From CAYYFX01 sp964571855 (GTDB taxonomy: Bacteria; ARS69), in contig CAZNDO010000019.1 in assembly GCA_964571855.1 (NCBI GenBank), positions 1-64,000 on the forward strand: a DNA stretch of 64,000 bases, read 5' to 3'. Position numbers and translations under genes: made by a program. The notes under the pieces were generated by a model that did no database searches, was not told the DNA's origin, and saw nothing but the letters and a program-made list of their open reading frames with translations. Below, piece after piece: positions 59,630-64,000 of the stretch; position 1 is the first letter of the stretch, and every line of letters begins with the position of its first letter.

Positions 59630-61134
59630 GGTTCACGGCCCCCACGATACGCCGCCTTCACCTTGCCCCAGGTCTCGGGGCCGAGGGCGGTCGTTCCACA
59701 CGCTGCGCCGTAGGCACCGATCTGGCCGCAATCTCCGCTCCGGGGAGCCACGCACGGCGACGTGCCGTCCAAGTGCAGGTCGTCGGCCGGTAGGCCGCAG
59801 AAGAGCGGATCGGCCGAGAGGTTGCCGGTCTCCCCCTCGAGACCGGACAGGCAACCGCTCCAGTCGCCGCCCGCGTTTCCGAACACATCCGTGCAGGAGA
59901 CCTCGATGTTCGGCGGGGAGTCGCTGCAGAGGACGCGCGGCTGCTGCGCGACGCTGAACGCCACGATCGTGTTCGCCACGACCACGGCCGCTCCGGGCTG
60001 GAGCGCCAAGTCCCCTCCAAGCGTCGTGCCGACGAACGAGCAGCCGCGGATCTCCACAGATCCAGCAACGCGCACGGTGGCACCCGTCAGCGAGGAGCTC
60101 ACAGCGTTCCGGGACCCGAGGAAGACGCACTCCTCCAGGACGACCGGCCCCGCCCCGCAGGCGAGGACGCCGCCCGAGTTGGCCGCGTGGTGCCGGATGA
60201 ACCGCGAGCGTCGGATCGTCCCTCGCGCGATCCCCGTGCATGAGCCGTAGCTCGAGGAGCAGTCCTGGAACGTGCAGTCCTCCACGAGCAACTCACTCGC
60301 GCTGCTGCTGATGCCCGTTCCTCCGCTGGCCGAGTGGTTGTCGAGGAACGCGGTACGAAGCACGGTGGCGGAACCGCCCGCCAAAGCGAGGGCGCGCCCT
60401 CCGGGATCGGAGTCGGAGCCGCACGCCGTCGCCGCCCCTCCGCAGTACTGGAAGGCGCAGTCCTCCACGCTTCCGCCAGCACGCAGCTCGGCGACAGCGC
60501 CCAGGCAGGTCCCGTTGCCCACGAACGAGCACCTGACCAGGTCCGCGGCTCCGCCCGCGTAGATGGCCGCCCCATAGTCGGCCCGGTTGTGCGTGAAGAC
60601 ACAATCCGTCGCCGTCAGAACCCCCGACTCGACGAACACACCGGCACCGTGCACTGCGCCGCGGGGGTATCTCCCCTCGATCCGGACGCGCTCGAGCTCC
60701 AGCGACGCGCCCAGGCATCGGATCGCGCCGCCGTCGCCGTACTCCCAGGTGTCGAGGTCCACGTTACCCGCCTGGATGATCGAGATTCCCTCGATCCGGG
60801 TCGAGGACCCCGGCCCCAGAACCAGCGCCACATGCGGCAGGTACTCGCCGAACTCGCCGCCGAGGACGGCAGCGTCGATCGTCGTGGCCTCGTAGCCATT
60901 CACCGACCGGAACGTCAGGCTCTTGGAGCCCACGTCGATCTCGACGTTGTCGAGCCCCGTGAAGACACCGTCGCACAGCTCGATCACGTCCCCGCTGGTG
61001 GCGGCATCTACCGCGGCGCCCAGGTGCGGGTAGTCCGCGGTGCCATCCGGGCAGACCCGAAGGGTGGCGGCACCGGCAGTGGCCGCACCCAGGGCGACGC
61101 CGAAGGCGACAGCCCCGCAGGCGACGGCGCTCAT
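59626..61134 (-). CDS. secreted parallel beta-helix protein with WGKVKAAYR tail (paralogue 1)
   Basis: A 502-residue exported protein. Signal peptide about 1-25. The N-terminal block LRVCPDGTADYPHLGAAVDA and VIELCDGVFTGLDNVEID are shared with the next two genes. The body is a right-handed beta-helix of about 20-residue rungs with repeated Cys-Xaa-Phe (VEDCTFQDCSSS, IRGCSFVG), like pectate-lyase-fold surface proteins. ISADPLFC-type block and S-P-C near residue 460 precede C-G-T-T-A-L, four residues, then W-G-K-V-K-A-A-Y-R. Five extra residues (GGREP) follow the tail, unlike its relatives. ATGA-coupled to the gene upstream. Confidence 0.72.
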   Translation of the reverse strand: MSAVACGAVAFGVALGAATAGAATLRVCPDGTADYPHLGAAVDAATSGDVIELCDGVFTGLDNVEIDVGSKSLTFRSVNGYEATTIDAAVLGGEFGEYLPHVALVLGPGSSTRIEGISIIQAGNVDLDTWEYGDGGAIRCLGASLELERVRIEGRYPRGAVHGAGVFVESGVLTATDCVFTHNRADYGAAIYAGGAADLVRCSFVGNGTCLGAVAELRAGGSVEDCAFQYCGGAATACGSDSDPGGRALALAGGSATVLRTAFLDNHSASGGTGISSSASELLVEDCTFQDCSSSYGSCTGIARGTIRRSRFIRHHAANSGGVLACGAGPVVLEECVFLGSRNAVSSSLTGATVRVAGSVEIRGCSFVGTTLGGDLALQPGAAVVVANTIVAFSVAQQPRVLCSDSPPNIEVSCTDVFGNAGGDWSGCLSGLEGETGNLSADPLFCGLPADDLHLDGTSPCVAPRSGDCGQIGAYGAACGTTALGPETWGKVKAAYRGGREP

Positions 61135-62615
61135 CGGTACATCCCTTTGATCCGCCCCCAGCTGGTCTGATCAAGCGCCGTCGTCCCGCAGCCCACGCCG
61201 AGTGCGCCGATCAAATCACACTCCCCGCTCTGCGGCGGTGCGCACGGCGACGACGCCCGCAGGTGGAAGTCCCCCGTCTCCATGTCACAGAAGAGCGGAT
61301 CGGCCGAGATGTTGCCCAGGGTACCTTCCAGTCCAGCGATGCACCCCACCCAGTCTCCCGCGAAGTTGCCGTGGATATCCGTGCAGGTCACTTCCAGTTC
61401 GCCGGGCGTTCCCGAGCAAAGGACCGGCGTGGCCGGTCGCGCCTCCGTGCCGTTGAACGCCAGAATCGAGTGCTCTATGGAAACGACCGCGCCGGCGCGC
61501 ACGTCGATCACGCCGCCGGCCGGACTCTGCCGACCCTCGTTCGCCACGAATGTGCAGTGGAGGAGCGTCGCGGATCCGAACGCACGCAGGACCACCCCGC
61601 CTTGGATCCGGTTGCCCACGAACGTGCAGTGTTCGAAGCGGGCCGACCCGCCGCACTCGACTGCCGCGCCGCTCATCGCGCCGTAGCTGGCCCGGAAGAC
61701 CGTGCGCCGGATCTCCGTCGTCCCGAACACAGCAAGAGCGGCCGCGTGGACCTCCGACGAGCAGTCGTCGAACACGCAGTCCTCGATCAGGACGTCGGTC
61801 CCCGAGTGAGCGAGAACCCCGCCGTCACTCGAGGTTGCGTTGTCCGAGAAGCGGCACCCAAGGATGGAGGCGCTCCCCCCACGAATGACCAGGGGAGTGC
61901 CGGCGGGACCTGCGCCGTCGAGGCACCCGCAGCAGTTCCCGACGAACGAGCAGTCGCGGATGGTCGCGTCCCCGGAGTGCGACACGACGCCCTGCCAGCA
62001 CGCCGAGTTGCCGCCGAACGAGCAGCGCGTCAGGGACAGCGTAACGTCCTCCGTGTAGATCGCCCCGCCCTCCTGCCGCGATGCGTTGCTCACGAACTCG
62101 CAGTCCGTGGCGGTCAAGCTGCCGCCCTGGAGGAAGATGCCGGCCCCACGACGGGCTCCGTCGTAGTGGCGGCCCACGATGCGCACGCGATCGAGCGTCA
62201 ACGCGCCGCCGACGCAGTGGATCGCCGCACCGTCGCCCCACTCCCCGTTCTCCCACCTTCGAGCAGCACGGATGGTGATCCCTTCGAAGCGCATGCTGGC
62301 CGCTCCGACGCTGAACGCGCCGTGAGGGGCGTACTCCTCGAAGATGGGATCCCAGATGGCCGGGAGGATCTCCGTCGCATCCGGCCCGTTGAGAGATCGG
62401 ATGGTCAGGCTCTTCGTGCCGAGGTCGATCTCGAGGTTGTCCGGTCCGCTGAAGGTGCCGTCGCACAGTTCGAGCACGTCCCCGTCCGCTACGGATTCCA
62501 CCGCCGTACGGAGGTCCGGGTAGTCGCCAGTACCATCCGGGCACACGTGGAGAGTTGCGGCTTCGACTGCTGATCCCGCCAAGAGCGTCACGATCGCCCG
62601 TGCCGCGGCCGTCAT
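61131..62615 (-). CDS. secreted parallel beta-helix protein with WGRIKGMYR tail (paralogue 2)
   Basis: A 494-residue exported paralogue. Its mature N-terminus LHVCPDGTGDYPDLRTAVES and the LELCDGTFSGPDNLEIDLG block match paralogue 1. Rungs with repeated D-C-x-F and V-G-N (FVGNRIQGGVVL, CTFVANEGRQS) make a beta-helix with no catalytic residues I recognise. It ends C-G-T-T-A-L, four residues, then S-W-G-R-I-K-G-M-Y-R-stop, with TAC CGA TGA providing both the tail and the next ATG. Probably displayed on the cell surface. Confidence 0.72.
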   Translation of the reverse strand: MTAAARAIVTLLAGSAVEAATLHVCPDGTGDYPDLRTAVESVADGDVLELCDGTFSGPDNLEIDLGTKSLTIRSLNGPDATEILPAIWDPIFEEYAPHGAFSVGAASMRFEGITIRAARRWENGEWGDGAAIHCVGGALTLDRVRIVGRHYDGARRGAGIFLQGGSLTATDCEFVSNASRQEGGAIYTEDVTLSLTRCSFGGNSACWQGVVSHSGDATIRDCSFVGNCCGCLDGAGPAGTPLVIRGGSASILGCRFSDNATSSDGGVLAHSGTDVLIEDCVFDDCSSEVHAAALAVFGTTEIRRTVFRASYGAMSGAAVECGGSARFEHCTFVGNRIQGGVVLRAFGSATLLHCTFVANEGRQSPAGGVIDVRAGAVVSIEHSILAFNGTEARPATPVLCSGTPGELEVTCTDIHGNFAGDWVGCIAGLEGTLGNISADPLFCDMETGDFHLRASSPCAPPQSGECDLIGALGVGCGTTALDQTSWGRIKGMYR

Positions 62616-64000
62616 CGGTAGGCTCCCTTGACACGGCTCCAGCTCTCGGGCATCAGCGCCGTCGTCCCGCAGGTCGCGGGAAGAGCGCCGATCAGGCCAC
62701 AGCCCCCACTCCCCTGGGGAGCGCAGGGCGACGCGAAGCGGAGGCTGAGGTTGCCGGCCGCCACGTCGCAGAAGAGTGGGTCTGCGGAGACGTTGCCGCT
62801 TGCGTCTTCCAGGCCAGCGATGCAGCCGGTCCAGTCCCCCACTGCGTTTCCGAACACGTCCGTGCAGGAGATCGCCAGGGTCGCGGGCGTCTGCGTGCAG
62901 AAGATCGGCGGTGTCGGGGACTCGGAGAAGGCGATGATCGTGCGATGCACCGTGATGTGACTGGCGGTGCTACTGCACTCCAGGGCCGCGCCGCGCACGG
63001 TTCCAAAGAACGTGCACCCCTCGATCGTGACGTCTCCCTCGGCGACAACAGCTCCCCCTGGCCCGCCGGTGCTCCCGCTGTAGGCATCGCTCCGTTCGAA
63101 GATGCAGTCTTCGATGCGCGTGCTATCGGCTTTGATGTCGGCGGCGCCATCCGCGGCATAGTTGCCGACGAACCGACTGTTGCGTACGGTCGTCACGTTG
63201 CCTACGCAGGCACCGAATTGGTGCTCGTTGCCCTCGAACAGGCAGCTGTCCACCAGATCGGCGTCGTACACACAGGAGAACGAGATGTCGACGTTGTCCC
63301 TGAACGTACAGCCGGAGATCGCCCGCACGCCGTAGAGCTGGTTGCCCCCTGGATTCACGCTCAAGTCGCACGCATTCCCGCCTCCGCTCTCGAAGACGCA
63401 GTCCGTCGCGGATCCCCCACCTGCGTAGGCGGCACCTCCCCACGTGCAGCTGCTGCAGTGCGAGAACCTGCATCGCACCAACTGTACGGATCCCCCACTA
63501 CCGCAGAGTATCGCGCCCCCGTACCCCTCCGCGTGGATTCCAAGAAACTCGCAGTCGTTGGCGTAGACGGTCCCTCCGTCCGCGGAGATGCCCGCGCCAC
63601 GACCGCCCGAGAAAGGCCGGAAGGTCGGCCCCTGGATCCTCACGTCATCAAGCCAGATCGCCGCGCCCGGTGCGAACACCGCTCCGCCGTCGTCGTCCCG
63701 CATGAAGAAGTTCCGCAGGGTCAGGCCTTCGAACCTCGTGCTCGTGCCGGCGGTCAACAAGAACGCGCGATGCGGCTCGTACCCATCCTCGCCATCGCCG
63801 ATCTGCCCGTCGAGGATCGTGGCGTCCCGACCGTGCTGAGACCGGATCACGAGGTCCTTCGGCCCCGGTGCGACGTCGACGTTCTCGAGGCCGCTGAACA
63901 CGCCGTCGCACAACTCGATGACATCGCCACTCGCGGCTGCGGCGACAGCGGCCTGGAGGTTTGGATAGTCGCCGGATCCGTCCGGGCAGACGTGGAGCGT
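62612..64000 (-). CDS. secreted parallel beta-helix protein with WSRVKGAYR tail (paralogue 3, 5' end outside the window)
   Basis: The frame is open to the window edge: 462 codons are visible and the start lies beyond 64000. The first visible residues, TLHVCPDGSGDYPNLQAAVA, are homologous to mature residues of the other two, so only the signal peptide and a few residues are missing. Rungs such as VRNSRFVGNYAADGAADI and DVTIEGCTFFGTVRG form the beta-helix. It ends C-G-T-T-A-L, four residues, then S-W-S-R-V-K-G-A-Y-R, here with Ser for Gly after Trp. ATGA-coupled to paralogue 2. Confidence 0.72.
   Translation of the reverse strand, partial: TLHVCPDGSGDYPNLQAAVAAAASGDVIELCDGVFSGLENVDVAPGPKDLVIRSQHGRDATILDGQIGDGEDGYEPHRAFLLTAGTSTRFEGLTLRNFFMRDDDGGAVFAPGAAIWLDDVRIQGPTFRPFSGGRGAGISADGGTVYANDCEFLGIHAEGYGGAILCGSGGSVQLVRCRFSHCSSCTWGGAAYAGGGSATDCVFESGGGNACDLSVNPGGNQLYGVRAISGCTFRDNVDISFSCVYDADLVDSCLFEGNEHQFGACVGNVTTVRNSRFVGNYAADGAADIKADSTRIEDCIFERSDAYSGSTGGPGGAVVAEGDVTIEGCTFFGTVRGAALECSSTASHITVHRTIIAFSESPTPPIFCTQTPATLAISCTDVFGNAVGDWTGCIAGLEDASGNVSADPLFCDVAAGNLSLRFASPCAPQGSGGCGLIGALPATCGTTALMPESWSRVKGAYR

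Overview
The window is a very GC-rich bacterial chromosome segment, densely packed with genes. Many starts are GTG, and many neighbouring genes overlap by 4 bases (ATGA or GTGA). Five secreted proteins end in a FlgD-like/type IX-type C-terminal beta domain, and there are lipoproteins, an outer-membrane barrel and multihaem cytochromes. This points to a Gram-negative of the FCB side of the tree, most like the uncultured Candidatus Eisenbacteria and relatives. That is an inference; there is no rRNA to test it.

Left part (1-10.5 kb, all minus strand): a housekeeping operon tdk-yggS-yggT-divIVA-purine nucleoside phosphorylase-ileS-lspA-rluD, in an order close to the ylm/divIVA-ileS-lspA cluster of Gram-positives. 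Its promoter has a perfect TTGACA. Next to it are a hotdog thioesterase, a secreted TIM-barrel-like protein and a probably frameshifted ORF. At 10.6-16 kb come a B12-binding radical SAM enzyme, a seven-repeat VCBS propeller protein and a DNA-binding protein with a zinc ribbon. At 16-23 kb lies a copper/silver-type RND efflux operon (Cys-rich protein, TolC, CusB, CusA, cupredoxin) with a recognisable promoter and operator-like repeat. At 23-27 kb are a PiT phosphate transporter with its PhoU-like partner and a secreted FlgD-tailed protein.

Centre (27.2-41.3 kb): a ten-gene plus-strand operon builds what looks like a complete respiratory module. It encodes a haem lipoprotein with Ig-like domains, an outer-membrane barrel carrying a CxxCH motif, a cytochrome fused to a degenerate transglutaminase, a GltD-like flavin/Fe-S oxidoreductase, a Rieske protein, split cytochrome b, hexahaem and heptahaem cytochromes and a molybdopterin oxidoreductase-like protein with altered ligands. 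A convergent polyferredoxin-TPR membrane protein follows. I do not recognise this combination as a described complex.

Right part (41.4-64 kb): a LarA-type racemase, a tandem glycosyltransferase, two pepsin/retropepsin-like proteins, a secreted endonuclease I, a membrane-fused spermidine-synthase-like protein, a TPR glycosyltransferase and a 13-repeat LVIVD protein. After a tRNA-like element comes a 4-base-coupled operon of three paralogous beta-helix proteins. These three and the separate protein at 55.4 kb lack the FlgD domain and instead share a short C-terminal signature, CGTTA followed by W-G-R-x-K-x-x-Y-R. It is a candidate new surface-sorting tail and one of the two most interesting signals here; the other is the respiratory operon.
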